From positions 1 to 14,742 of the forward strand of contig CALAFS010000143.1 of the NCBI GenBank assembly GCA_937892405.1: 14,742 bases of DNA, in the 5' to 3' direction. Below, one piece after another: positions 1-7,087 of the stretch. The position numbers were made by a program, and so were the translations under genes. The stretch's first letter is position 1; each line of letters begins with the position of its first letter. This stretch comes from an uncultured Clostridia bacterium (GTDB taxonomy: Bacteria; Bacillota; Clostridia; Oscillospirales; CAG-272). A model generated the notes under the pieces. That model saw nothing but the letters and a program-made list of their open reading frames with translations, was not told where the DNA came from and made no database searches.

Positions 1-31
1 CGAATTATCCTATCAGAGAAAGGCATCCAAC

Positions 32-1114
32 ATGGAAAAACTCAGAGTCGGCATCATCGGCGCGACCGGTATGGTCGGTCAGCGCTTTGTCCTTTTGCTT
101 TCGGAGCATCCGTATTTTGAACTGACCGCCCTTGTCGCGGGTCCCCGCTCGGCGGGGAAGAGCTACGCCGAGGCGGTCGAGGGACGGTGGAAGATGAGCA
201 CCCCGTGCCCCGCCCGCGCCGCCGCCATGGAGGTGATCTCCTCGGAGGACATCGCGCGCGTCGGAGAGCTTGTCGATTTCGTTTTCTGCGCCGTGAACCT
301 GCCGAAGGACGAGACACGCGCACTGGAGGAGAGATATGCCCGCGCGGAGATTCCCGTCGTCTCGAACAATTCCGCCAACCGCTGGACGCCCGATGTCCCG
401 ATGGTCATTCCGGAGATCAACCCGGAGCACCTCGCCGTCATCGAAGCTCAGCGCGCCCGCCTCGGTACAAAGCGCGGCTTCATCGCCGTGAAGCCGAACT
501 GCTCGATCCAGTCCTATGTCGGTGCGCTCGCCCCTCTGCGCCCCTACGGGATCCGCAAGGTTGCCGTCGCCACCTATCAGGCGATCAGCGGCGCGGGTAA
601 GACCTTCCGCGAATGGGGAGAGATGATCGACAATGTCATTCCCTATATCGCCGGGGAAGAGGAGAAGAGCGAAAAAGAACCCCTCCGCGTTTTCGGCGAG
701 GTGAAGGACGGGGCGATCGTCCCCGCGACCGAGCCGCAGATCACCGCGCAGTGCCTGCGCGTCCCCGTCACCGACGGGCATATGGCGGCGGTGTTCGTCA
801 CCTTCGAGAAGAAGCCGACAAAAGACGAGATCATCGCCGCGTGGCGCGCCTATGAGGGGGAGCCGCAGAGACTCGGACTGCCCTCCGCCCCCGCACACTT
901 CCTTACCTATTTTGAGGAAAACGACCGTCCGGCGACAAAGACCGACCGCGATCTTTACGGCGGCATGGGCGTCTCGATCGGCAGACTCCGCGAGGACAGC
1001 GTCTTCGATTATAAGTTTGTCGGTCTGTCGCATAACACTCTGCGCGGTGCGGCGGGCGGCGCCGTTCTGATCGCGGAACTCCTCTTCCGCAAAGGATATC
1101 TCACCAAAAAGTAA
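32..1114 (+). CDS. asd: Aspartate-semialdehyde dehydrogenase (archaeal/fungal-type)
   Basis: 360 aa. Reduces L-aspartyl-4-phosphate to aspartate-4-semialdehyde with NADPH, the branch point to lysine/diaminopimelate, threonine and methionine; cytoplasmic. Seen: an N-terminal Rossmann loop GATGMVGQRF (residues 10-19), the active-site cysteine in PNCS (Cys157), SGAGKTF around 186-192, and a conserved-looking TDGHMA with the probable catalytic His250. The length and the SGAGKTF/PNCSIQ wording fit the branch of the family found in archaea, fungi and many Clostridia rather than the E. coli type. The start ATG has a GA-rich ribosome site (AGAGAAAGG) about 9 bases upstream. The gene lies at the window edge, so its promoter and any upstream dap or hom partner are not visible. 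A LysR-type gene follows after 42 bp. Assignment is secure; the subclass is from family knowledge. Confidence 0.95.
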   Translation: MEKLRVGIIGATGMVGQRFVLLLSEHPYFELTALVAGPRSAGKSYAEAVEGRWKMSTPCPARAAAMEVISSEDIARVGELVDFVFCAVNLPKDETRALEERYARAEIPVVSNNSANRWTPDVPMVIPEINPEHLAVIEAQRARLGTKRGFIAVKPNCSIQSYVGALAPLRPYGIRKVAVATYQAISGAGKTFREWGEMIDNVIPYIAGEEEKSEKEPLRVFGEVKDGAIVPATEPQITAQCLRVPVTDGHMAAVFVTFEKKPTKDEIIAAWRAYEGEPQRLGLPSAPAHFLTYFEENDRPATKTDRDLYGGMGVSIGRLREDSVFDYKFVGLSHNTLRGAAGGAVLIAELLFRKGYLTKK

Positions 1115-1117
1115 AGG

Positions 1118-1140
1118 AAAGTGTTCGTAAGAGCACTTTT
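1118..1140 (+). terminator. Weak hairpin after asd, possible terminator or attenuator
   Basis: A 9-bp stem (1118-1126 with 1131-1139, one G-T wobble) with a GTAA loop and only four T residues after it. It sits between asd and the LysR-type gene, just before the latter's ribosome site. The short T tract makes full termination doubtful, so partial read-through from asd is possible. Confidence 0.3.
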
Positions 1141-1156
1141 AAAGGAGAAAGAAAGC

Positions 1157-2053
1157 ATGGGAGCCTCAAAATATAAAGTGCTTCTCACCGCGGTGGATCT
1201 CGGTTCTTTTTCTGCCGCGGCGCAGAAGCTCGGGTACACCCAGTCGGGTCTGACCCACATGATGAATACGCTCGAAGGGGAGGTCGGCTTCCCCATTCTT
1301 CAGCGCGGCTATTACGGGATCAAGCTCACCCCCGCAGGAGAGCGCCTCATTCCCAGAATCCGAGCGCTTGTCATGTGCGAGGACGCGCTGGAGAACGAGA
1401 TCGACATCGTCCGCTCCTACGGTGACAAGGTCATTCGTATCGGTGCCTTCTCCAGTATCGCAGAAACATGGCTTCCCACCATCGTTCAGCGCCTGGAAAA
1501 GGAGATCCCCGGCGTCACCGTGAACATTCAGACCGGCACGGTCGCCGAGGTATTCGGCGGACTCGAGGAAGGGCGCTTCGACCTTTGCTACGGGAGCCGG
1601 AATCCGAAGTACAATTTCCACTGGATCCCCCTCTTCACCGACCGCTTTTACGCCGTTCTGCCGAAGGATTATCCCACGGAAGGGGAGGAATTCCCCATTT
1701 CGGGCTTCAACGGCACGAAGTTTCTGATGCCCGGTCTCGGCTTTGACGACGATATCAGCGCGGTCTTCGCGGAGCGCGGCGTGCGCCCCTTCGTCACGCA
1801 GACCTATGTCGACGACCCCGCCATCATCTCGATGGTGGAGCACAACCTCGGCATCAGCATGCTCTCCGAGCTGATCATCAACGGGCGAAAGAATGCCGTC
1901 CGTTTCGTCCCGATCGTCCCTGCCGTCTCCCGCACGATGGCGATCGCGATGAAGCCCGATCAGGTTCCCTCCGTCCCGCAAAAGCGGCTGATTACCCTCA
2001 CAAAAGAGTTCGTCAAAGAGTACAAAGCCGATCTTTTTGGTAATATTGAATAA
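1157..2053 (+). CDS. LysR-family transcriptional regulator
   Basis: 298 aa from the ATG at 1157, chosen because GGAG at 1144-1147 lies 9 bases upstream; an in-frame GTG at 1121 would add 12 residues but falls inside the hairpin and has no comparable ribosome site. The first ~60 residues are a typical LysR winged helix-turn-helix (GSFSAAAQKLGYTQSGLTHMM, then LEGEVGFPILQR and LTPAGERL). Residues ~90-295 read as the two-lobed periplasmic-binding-protein-like effector domain (VIRIGAFSSIAETWLPTIV near its start). It lies co-directionally 42 bp downstream of asd, not divergent from a target as many LysR genes are, so its target and effector cannot be named. The frame next downstream has its own strong promoter. 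Confidence 0.9.
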   Translation: MGASKYKVLLTAVDLGSFSAAAQKLGYTQSGLTHMMNTLEGEVGFPILQRGYYGIKLTPAGERLIPRIRALVMCEDALENEIDIVRSYGDKVIRIGAFSSIAETWLPTIVQRLEKEIPGVTVNIQTGTVAEVFGGLEEGRFDLCYGSRNPKYNFHWIPLFTDRFYAVLPKDYPTEGEEFPISGFNGTKFLMPGLGFDDDISAVFAERGVRPFVTQTYVDDPAIISMVEHNLGISMLSELIINGRKNAVRFVPIVPAVSRTMAIAMKPDQVPSVPQKRLITLTKEFVKEYKADLFGNIE

Positions 2054-2106
2054 AATTTGCCCCGATTTTTCGTCATAGCGTACAGTCACATTTCCGGGGT
2101 TTTCTC

Positions 2107-2135
2107 TTGACTTTTCTTTGTAAAAAAGGTATAAT
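2107..2135 (+). promoter_or_regulatory. Sigma-A promoter of the lipoprotein cluster
   Basis: TTGACT at 2107-2112 and a perfect TATAAT at 2130-2135 with a 17-bp spacer, about 53 bp before the first lipoprotein start. This is close to the vegetative consensus and suggests strong, housekeeping-type expression. No obvious operator overlaps it. Confidence 0.85.
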
Positions 2136-2188
2136 GGTTATAGCTTAAAATATCTACTCCTATATCTGAAAGGGGAACCCGGCAGAAT

Positions 2189-2830
2189 ATGAAAAAGATC
2201 ATAAGTCTCCTGCTTCTTCTCGCGTGTGTTTTCGCCTTCGCGGCGTGTTCACCCACATCGACGGGACCGAAGGATATCTTCACTCTGGCAAAGTCGTCGG
2301 TCTCACCGACCCGCATCGTCACCGATGTGACCTACCAGGAGAAGGACGGCGGCAGCATCTACACCGGTCATTATGTGACCGAGAGCGAAGGGCAGAACGC
2401 CATCATGACCTATGAATACACCCGTCCCGCCCGTCTTGATGAGGCGGCGGACAGCGAGACGAAGACCGTCAAGGGCACTATCTATTATAAAGACGGTAAG
2501 GTTTCGACCGACGGCGATACTTACGAGACCGAGGCTCTTGTCTGGTCGGGCGGTAAGTTCGCACTCGATAAGGGGCTTCTCGCGGACATCCAGATCTCCG
2601 AGGACGAGCGCACCCTGACAGCGACTCTCACACCGGAGAATGCCGAGAAGATCCTTGGCACGAAGTTCGATACAAACGGCAACAGCAACATCACCCTGAC
2701 CGTCAAGTCGAACGGTACCTACATCACGAATGTGAACATCACCTACACCTCGCCGAGCGGCGCCGCCGTCGCGGTGAGAACCTCCCGTTCCTACAACGCG
2801 ATACAGCTCGACTTCGGCGGTAATGCCTGA
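2189..2830 (+). CDS. Putative lipoprotein, first of three tandem paralogues
   Basis: 213 aa. The N-terminus is a lipoprotein signal peptide: MKK, a Leu/Ile/Ala-rich stretch, and lipobox F-A-A-C with the lipidated cysteine at residue 20, so the mature protein should be anchored on the outer face of the membrane. The mature part is soluble and rich in Thr, Asp, Glu and Lys, with alternating beta-like segments such as GTIYYKDGKVST and NITLTVKSNGTYITNVNITYTS. AGGGG at 2171-2175 is the likely ribosome site, with rather long spacing. Two homologous genes follow at 26- and 28-bp gaps. I recognise no named domain. Export and lipidation are well supported by sequence; the role (ligand binding, envelope) is unknown. 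Confidence 0.85.
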   Translation: MKKIISLLLLLACVFAFAACSPTSTGPKDIFTLAKSSVSPTRIVTDVTYQEKDGGSIYTGHYVTESEGQNAIMTYEYTRPARLDEAADSETKTVKGTIYYKDGKVSTDGDTYETEALVWSGGKFALDKGLLADIQISEDERTLTATLTPENAEKILGTKFDTNGNSNITLTVKSNGTYITNVNITYTSPSGAAVAVRTSRSYNAIQLDFGGNA

Positions 2831-2856
2831 GTCGCGACGGACAGAAAGGATAGATT

Positions 2857-3540
2857 ATGAAGAGATTTTTGGCATGGATCCTTGTTCTTTCCTGTGTCTT
2901 TGCTCTCACCGCGTGCAGCATCGGGGGCACGACCGGAGGGAACGCTCTGACCACAGTGGCGAACATGTATAAGAACAGTGAGCCGACAAAGACGGTCGTA
3001 AAGAGCGAGCAGAAGTTCGGTGACATCACCCTGAAGGGGGAGCAGTCCCTCGTCAAGGGCGAGATCCTCTATGAGGGCGAATGGAAGACGGCTGCCGTCT
3101 ACCAGTGGAAAGAACAGCAGAGAGCCAAGGTGGAAGAAGAAATCGGACCGACCAAATGGGTGTCCGGCTCCCTTGAGTATGTCGACGGGCTGGGTGTCCG
3201 TCAAAACAAGGGCAGATGGACCGAGGGCGATGACTTCACTCCCGGGATCGGACAGATGGCGCTGAACCTTGATGCTTCGGCGCTCAGCAATGTTAACTAC
3301 AACAGCAGTGCGAAGACCCTGACCTTCACTGTCACAGCCGCGAACCTCGCGAAGGTCTTCGGCGAAGGTACCGAGCTGACCTCCGATGTGTTTGTCACGA
3401 TCGTGAACGACGGCGCTGTTATCACCGATGTCATTCTTGACTATTCCGAAGAGGCGACCGAAGAGCTGCCGAACGGAAAGCAGATCACCATTCATACCAC
3501 CTACTCGTACGACAACGAGACGGTGACGCTCTTAAAATAA
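2857..3540 (+). CDS. Putative lipoprotein, second of three tandem paralogues
   Basis: 227 aa. Signal peptide MKRF plus a hydrophobic core and lipobox L-T-A-C with the cysteine again at residue 20. The C-terminal half aligns by eye with its neighbours: a LEYVDGLGV segment, LTFTVTAANLAKVFGEGTEL, then DVFVTIVNDGAVITDVILDYS and a final THTTYSYDN-like strand pattern (here TTYSYDN). AGAAAGGAT is the ribosome site. It starts 26 bp after the first lipoprotein stop, so it is almost certainly co-transcribed from the promoter at 2107. It has the most divergent middle portion of the three and an aromatic WVSGSLEYVDG stretch. No domain is recognised and the function is unknown. Confidence 0.85.
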   Translation: MKRFLAWILVLSCVFALTACSIGGTTGGNALTTVANMYKNSEPTKTVVKSEQKFGDITLKGEQSLVKGEILYEGEWKTAAVYQWKEQQRAKVEEEIGPTKWVSGSLEYVDGLGVRQNKGRWTEGDDFTPGIGQMALNLDASALSNVNYNSSAKTLTFTVTAANLAKVFGEGTELTSDVFVTIVNDGAVITDVILDYSEEATEELPNGKQITIHTTYSYDNETVTLLK

Positions 3541-3568
3541 GTTTCCGCAAGAAAGGAATGGTCAAACA

Positions 3569-4183
3569 ATGAAAAAACTGATTGCGATTCTTCTCGCGCT
3601 CCTCTGCGTTGTCTCGCTCGTCGCCTGCAATCCGACGAATCCGGGCGGCGATACGGAGCAAAAAGGAGATCTCTCCCTCTTTACCAACGCGCTGAAGACC
3701 GTCTCGCCGAAGACCTCGATGGTTCGTACGACGATGACTTCCGACCTCGGCACTCTGAACGGCAAGTTCGAGATCACCTATGCCGGTGACGATCGTGCTA
3801 CCGTCAAATATGAGGTAGAGCAGTTCAACGAGATTACCGATACCACGAGCGAGGATTTCGAGCCGAAGAGCACGAAGACCGGCACTATCACCTATGAGGA
3901 CGGCAAGTATACGACAGACGACGGTGTCACGCGTGAGTTCACGCTGGCAAACGAACTGAAGCTGAATCTCGATCCCGAGAAGATGGTTTACACCATCGAG
4001 GACGGCAACACGACGCTGAAGGCGACCGTGCAGTCGAAGGATACGAAGGATGTCCTCGGCACCGCGATCAATGCGGAAGTCACCTTGACCGTCAAGCGCA
4101 ACGACACGACCATCACCTCCGTCACCATCACCTATGAGACGAAGGCAGGCACCGCGACGATCGTCTGCGACTACAACAGCTGA
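3569..4183 (+). CDS. Putative lipoprotein, third of three tandem paralogues
   Basis: 204 aa. Signal peptide MKKLIAILLALLCVVSLVAC with lipobox L-V-A-C at residues 17-20; the mature N-terminus NPTNPGGDTEQ is a flexible linker. The repeated family pattern is clear: GTITYEDGKYTTDDG, LNLDPEKMVYTIEDGNTTLKA, a K-DVLGT motif equivalent to KILGT in the first paralogue, and VTLTVKRNDTTITSVTITYE near the end. The ribosome site is GAAAGGAATGG. It follows the second gene by 28 bp and is closed by the hairpin terminator at 4281, so the three form one transcription unit. The ligand or role is unknown; expansion by tandem duplication and divergence is inferred from the shared architecture. Confidence 0.85.
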   Translation: MKKLIAILLALLCVVSLVACNPTNPGGDTEQKGDLSLFTNALKTVSPKTSMVRTTMTSDLGTLNGKFEITYAGDDRATVKYEVEQFNEITDTTSEDFEPKSTKTGTITYEDGKYTTDDGVTREFTLANELKLNLDPEKMVYTIEDGNTTLKATVQSKDTKDVLGTAINAEVTLTVKRNDTTITSVTITYETKAGTATIVCDYNS

Positions 4184-4280
4184 TACACCCGCAAGGGCAC
4201 CGAGAGTCTGTCGAAATCCCTCCCGCGTTCCTTTTGGAGTCTTTTCGCGGAAGAGCGTGCCGCAGGCAATCGAAAAAACA

Positions 4281-4328
4281 GAAAATCCGCGCCCGTGAAA
4301 GATACGGCGCGCGGATTTTCTCTTGTTT
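4281..4328 (+). terminator. Intrinsic terminator of the lipoprotein operon
   Basis: Perfect 12-bp arms (4281-4292 and 4309-4320) extended inward by CCGT/ACGG with one bulged base, then a T-rich tail TCTTGTTTT. Because the arms begin AAAA and end TTTT it could also work weakly on the other strand, but no minus-strand gene enters here. Confidence 0.75.
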
Positions 4329-4412
4329 TCCGCCTTCGCGAGGGCGATGGCAAGAAATTCCTCGTTTACAAACGCTTTACCTCAAATTCACAATTCGTTC
4401 TCATTTTTCTGC

Positions 4413-4418
4413 TACAAT
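4413..4418 (+). promoter_or_regulatory. Probable -10 element of the tRNA promoter
   Basis: TACAAT lies about 20 bp before the tRNA 5' end, the usual distance for initiation a few bases upstream of a tRNA. No good -35 at 16-18 bp is visible; TTCACA at 4387-4392 is present but 20 bp away. Confidence 0.4.
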
Positions 4419-4437
4419 AAAGAGCGAAATTCAGAAC

Positions 4438-4514
4438 GGACCATTAGCTCAGTTGGTTAGAGCAACCGGCTCATAACCGGTCGGTCCAAGGTTCGAGCCC
4501 TTGATGGTCCACCA
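4438..4514 (+). tRNA. tRNA with anticodon CAU (elongator Met or Ile2)
   Basis: 77 nt including an encoded CCA (4512-4514). The acceptor stem GGACCAT pairs with ATGGTCC at 4504-4510; the D arm AGCTCAGTTGGTTAGAGC, the anticodon stem ACCGG/CCGGT and the T loop TTCGAGC are all canonical. The anticodon CAT is at 4472-4474 in the loop CTCATAA. It is not the initiator, because the anticodon stem lacks the three G-C pairs and position 1 pairs with 72. CAU can be elongator methionine or, after lysidine modification by TilS, the AUA-reading isoleucine tRNA. The CTCATAA loop with GGACC acceptor resembles, from memory, Firmicute Ile2 more than Met, but this is not decided by sequence alone. Confidence 0.95.
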
Positions 4515-4571
4515 AAAAAAGAGAGCACCTCTTGTGGGTGCTCTCTTTTTTTGGTACCGCAAGGGCTCGAA
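4492..4571. repeat. Long inverted repeat mirroring the tRNA 3' end
   Basis: The tRNA T-loop and arm sequence TTCGAGCCCTTG (4492-4503) recurs in perfect inverted orientation at 4560-4571 (CAAGGGCTCGAA). Between them lie the tRNA 3' end, the terminator hairpin and a mirrored partial tail (TGGTACC). The whole segment is therefore one imperfect palindrome centred on the terminator loop at about 4533. One arm is functional tRNA; the other looks like a copy of it. Confidence 0.75.
4515..4552 (+). terminator. Intrinsic terminator of the tRNA
   Basis: Directly after the CCA: an A tract, GAGAGCACC (4521-4529), loop TCTTGTG, GGTGCTCTC (4537-4545) and seven T residues. The A and T tracts extend the stem to about 15 bp, making it symmetric and able to act on both strands. 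Confidence 0.9.
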
Positions 4572-4865
4572 GGGGAGCGGTACTGAATGACAGCACAGTG
4601 TGCTGTCAGAGCCGCGGAAGACCGAGCGCGCAGTTCGCGCGAGACCGAGCCCTTGATCTGGACGCACCTCTTGTGGGTGCTCTCTTTTTTTTGGTACCGC
4701 AAGGGCTCGAAGGGGAGCGGTACTGAATGACAGCACGGTGTAGCGAAGCGGCGCGAGGGAACTGAATGACAGCACAGTGTGCTGTCAGAGCCCGAGCGTG
4801 ACCGAGCCGTAGCGAGACCTGTCAGAGCCGCGGAAGACCGAGCGCGCAGTTCGCGCGAGACCGAG
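4553..4865. repeat. Duplicated palindromic repeats downstream of the tRNA
   Basis: Two long near-exact direct repeats: 4525-4596 with 4664-4736 (terminator hairpin plus a GGTACCGC...GCGGTACT hairpin, one T of difference), and 4603-4649 with 4819-4865 (47 bp, identical). The palindrome TGACAGCAC-AGT-GTGCTGTCA occurs at 4588-4608 and 4767-4787, and its left half again at 4728-4736. Short decayed copies of the tRNA T-arm end lie at 4647-4657 and around 4862-4884. No reading frame here is credible. The region looks like palindromic repeat elements that grew by duplication next to the tRNA gene. Confidence 0.75.
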
Positions 4866-4911
4866 TCCATGATGAGTCACCACACAATGATTTGAAAAAG
4901 AACGGAAATAA

Positions 4912-5070
4912 ATGACAGATCGGAATCCCGAAGTCATACGGTCAATGAATTACCTGATCGCCTTCACGATCATGGGCGTTATTAAAAGCTCTTGTACGAC
5001 ACAGAAGATTTCCGTCGGCGGGGGTAGGCGAGCGTTTTGCATCTTGAGAGAATCCGCAAAAACCGCGTAA
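4912..5070 (+). CDS. Possible small protein or gene remnant, 52 aa
   Basis: ATG at 4912 opens 52 codons ending in TAA at 5068-5070, immediately before the terminator at 5073. The predicted product starts MTDRNPEVIRSMNYLIAF and has a short hydrophobic segment (about residues 13-24, YLIAFTIMGVI), then a basic, cysteine-containing tail. The ribosome site (GAACGGAAATA) is weak and there is no clear promoter. Position before a terminator and the hydrophobic stretch favour a real or formerly real gene; size and weak translation signals argue against. No family is recognised. Confidence 0.25.
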   Translation: MTDRNPEVIRSMNYLIAFTIMGVIKSSCTTQKISVGGGRRAFCILRESAKTA

Positions 5071-5072
5071 TC

Positions 5073-5108
5073 AAAAAAGGAGTGAGCTATGACAGCTCAC
5101 CCTTTTTA
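5073..5108. terminator. Bidirectional terminator before the minus-strand operon end
   Basis: AAAAAAGG, a one-base bulge, GTGAGCT (5082-5088), loop ATGAC, AGCTCAC (5094-5100), CCTTTTT. A and T tracts on either side allow use by the plus strand and, about 100 bp after its last stop codon, by the minus-strand operon. Confidence 0.75.
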
Positions 5109-5212
5109 TTGAATACATCACGGTCGGATTTTTTTGAAGTTTTAAGAGTCAGTTTGTTTTACAAGTTGTATGAATGGGAATATTTGTAAAATATTATTTA
5201 CAAATTCGCGTT

Positions 5213-6163
5213 TTATTCAAAATCTTCAATCTTGAATTTCCATTCTTCCCGCTTGCGGAAGGGGGTGGTGAACGAATGTTTCAGCACGCCTTTTTCCTCA
5301 AGGTGGCAGTAGCAGGCGATGTCGCACGCTCTGCCGCAGATGGAGCACTGATAGGAGTGCTGTGCCGGCGGGTAGAAATAGATCTGATCGAGAATCTTCC
5401 GTGCGCTCTCGGGCGTGACCTTTGCCTTGCCCTCGATGATCTCCAGCCGGTTTTCAAACTTGCCGAAGGCATCGGGACCCATGAACGGATTTTTCAGTCC
5501 GCAGGCGCCGTTATAGTAGACCGCGCACTGCCACGGATCGACGCTGCCGTCCTCTGCGATGGCGTGCCCGGGGCAACCGCGGACACACGCGCCGCACTTG
5601 TCGCACAGGTGCGCCTTTAGGGTCGGATCCTCTTCGATCACGGCATCGGTCAGAATGAAGTTATAACGAAGGAAGGGTCCGAACTCATCGGTCAGCACGG
5701 CACCGTGGAGTCCACGCTCGCCGAGTCCGCAGGTAACCGCCGCCTCGGAGAAATTCATCTGCGGCTCCCTCGTCACTCCGCGGAAGATCGCGTCGTATGC
5801 GACCTCGGGGTTTGTGCTGTTCTCCTCCGCCATGATCGTCTGGTGCCGTCTTTGCGGCAGGGCAAGATAGCCTTCTTCCTCGATGGCGTTCGCCGCCATC
5901 AGCTGTGCCATCGGCATAACGGTCTCTTCCATATTTTCCACCGCCATGGTGGTGTACTGATAGAAGGTCGTTCCTTCCTCAATCCCGCGGAACATGCCGC
6001 GCAGAAGACCGTAGCCGAAGCAGATGACCGTCTTCACCTCGGGCATGATACGGAAGATCGGATCTTCTTTCGAAAAGCGGGACGCCGGCGCGAAGCGCAC
6101 GAGATCTACCCAGTTGTTCTTTGCGATTTCGGTGATTTTCTGTTTCAGGTCGCAGGAATTCAT
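5213..6163 (-). CDS. QueG/RdhA-like double [4Fe-4S] protein, paralogue 1
   Basis: 316 aa, last gene of the operon. The N-terminal ~180 residues resemble the corrinoid-binding core of epoxyqueuosine reductase and reductive dehalogenases (PEVKTVICFGYGLLRG; TCGLGERGLHGAV; DEFGPFLRYNFILTDA). The C-terminal part holds two-cluster ligands: C187xxC190xxC193xxxC197P, C213, and C273xxC276xxxC280, with an extra C284. No signal peptide or twin-arginine motif, so cytoplasmic, unlike respiratory RdhA. Start ATG at 6163 overlaps the upstream stop as ATGA and has GGAGG inside the end of the preceding gene, so translation is coupled. The electron-transfer or reductase role is inferred from family; the substrate is unknown, and true QueG tRNA activity looks unlikely given three paralogues and altered motifs. 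Confidence 0.8.
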   Translation of the reverse strand: MNSCDLKQKITEIAKNNWVDLVRFAPASRFSKEDPIFRIMPEVKTVICFGYGLLRGMFRGIEEGTTFYQYTTMAVENMEETVMPMAQLMAANAIEEEGYLALPQRRHQTIMAEENSTNPEVAYDAIFRGVTREPQMNFSEAAVTCGLGERGLHGAVLTDEFGPFLRYNFILTDAVIEEDPTLKAHLCDKCGACVRGCPGHAIAEDGSVDPWQCAVYYNGACGLKNPFMGPDAFGKFENRLEIIEGKAKVTPESARKILDQIYFYPPAQHSYQCSICGRACDIACYCHLEEKGVLKHSFTTPFRKREEWKFKIEDFE

Positions 6164-7062
6164 ATCTTTCCCACCTCCTTCAGATGTCGGTAGCAGGCAA
6201 TGTCACAGCGCCTGCCGCACAGGCAGGGCGCATAGCCGTTGTGCGTGTTCGGCAGAAATTTCAGAGAAGGGTAGAGCGCTCTCGCCGACGCACTGTCAAA
6301 GCGTACTTTCCCGTCGAGAATGTCCTCCCGCCGGGGATCGTCACGCAGAAAATCGTCGGTCAGAAACGGGTTGTCGCGGAACGCACCGCGATAGGTCACG
6401 GCGCATTGCCAGCTGTCAAGACCGTGCTCGTCAATGGCGTGCCCCGGGCAGGCGCTGATACATTCACCGCACCCGTCGCAGAGCGCCTCGGCAAGGGGCG
6501 GATCCACCTCGAGCGGTGCGTCGGTGATGATGAAGACATAGCGCATGAAGGGACCGTGATCTTTCGCTATGATCCGTCCGTTCAGCCCTTCTTCTCCGAT
6601 GCCGCAGGCTTTCGCCGCTTTGCCGAAGTCGATGAACACATCGGGCGCCGGCTTTCCTTCTTCCACCGGGTCGGAAATCAGCTCGAAGGTGTCGATGACC
6701 TCGGGGTTCGTGCTCTTGTCGCCCTTCGCCCGCAGGTTCGGCACCGAGCGTTGCAGGCAGGCGTCATATCCCGCGTCCTCGATCAGACGCCCGATTTTGA
6801 ACAGAAAGATCTCGGACAGCTCGTCGTCTATGTACTTGACCCCCTCGGTCATATAGGTATAAAATTGCCGTTTTTCCGCCATCGCGTGATAAAATCCGCG
6901 CGGTACGGCAAAGCCGAAGCCGACAATGCATTTTGCCGCCGGCAGGATCATCTTCGGGTCTTTTGCGGGTTCTTCGCCCTCAAACAGCTCCAGTCCGCCG
7001 ATCCCGCATACCGTCGCGCCGAATTCTTTGGCTTTTTCTTTGATCAGTTCCGATGTCAGCAT
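6160..7062 (-). CDS. QueG/RdhA-like double [4Fe-4S] protein, paralogue 2
   Basis: 300 aa from ATG at 7062, chosen because GGAGG at 7072-7076 is 9 bases upstream; an in-frame TTG at 7068 is less likely. Same plan as its neighbours: MLTSELIKEKAKEFGATVCGI at the N-terminus, LPAAKCIVGFGFAVPRG, KACGIGEEGLNGRI, HGPFMRYVFIITDA, then C195xxC198xxC201xxxC205P, C220 (SWQC) and a C-terminal CLCGRRCDIAC in which the first ligand spacing is CxC rather than CxxC. Cytoplasmic, no membrane segment. Separated from paralogue 3 by 25 bp and overlapping paralogue 1 by 4 bp. A corrinoid/iron-sulfur reductase or electron-transfer protein is inferred; no cofactor residues for cobalamin can be assigned with certainty. 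Confidence 0.8.
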   Translation of the reverse strand: MLTSELIKEKAKEFGATVCGIGGLELFEGEEPAKDPKMILPAAKCIVGFGFAVPRGFYHAMAEKRQFYTYMTEGVKYIDDELSEIFLFKIGRLIEDAGYDACLQRSVPNLRAKGDKSTNPEVIDTFELISDPVEEGKPAPDVFIDFGKAAKACGIGEEGLNGRIIAKDHGPFMRYVFIITDAPLEVDPPLAEALCDGCGECISACPGHAIDEHGLDSWQCAVTYRGAFRDNPFLTDDFLRDDPRREDILDGKVRFDSASARALYPSLKFLPNTHNGYAPCLCGRRCDIACYRHLKEVGKI

Positions 7063-7087
7063 ATACAAATACCTCCTTCCGCAGAAA

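Noticed and set aside
2060..2106. Terminator after the LysR-type gene (CCCCG at 2060-2064 with CGGGG at 2095-2099)
   Set aside because: Only five base pairs around a loop of 30; too weak to call.
4449..4870. Minus-strand open frames of 108 and 137 codons across the tRNA and repeats
   Set aside because: They are antisense to the tRNA; the predicted end (GSNLGPTGYEPVAL) is the well-known false protein read from the reverse of a tRNA gene, and the rest repeats because the DNA repeats.
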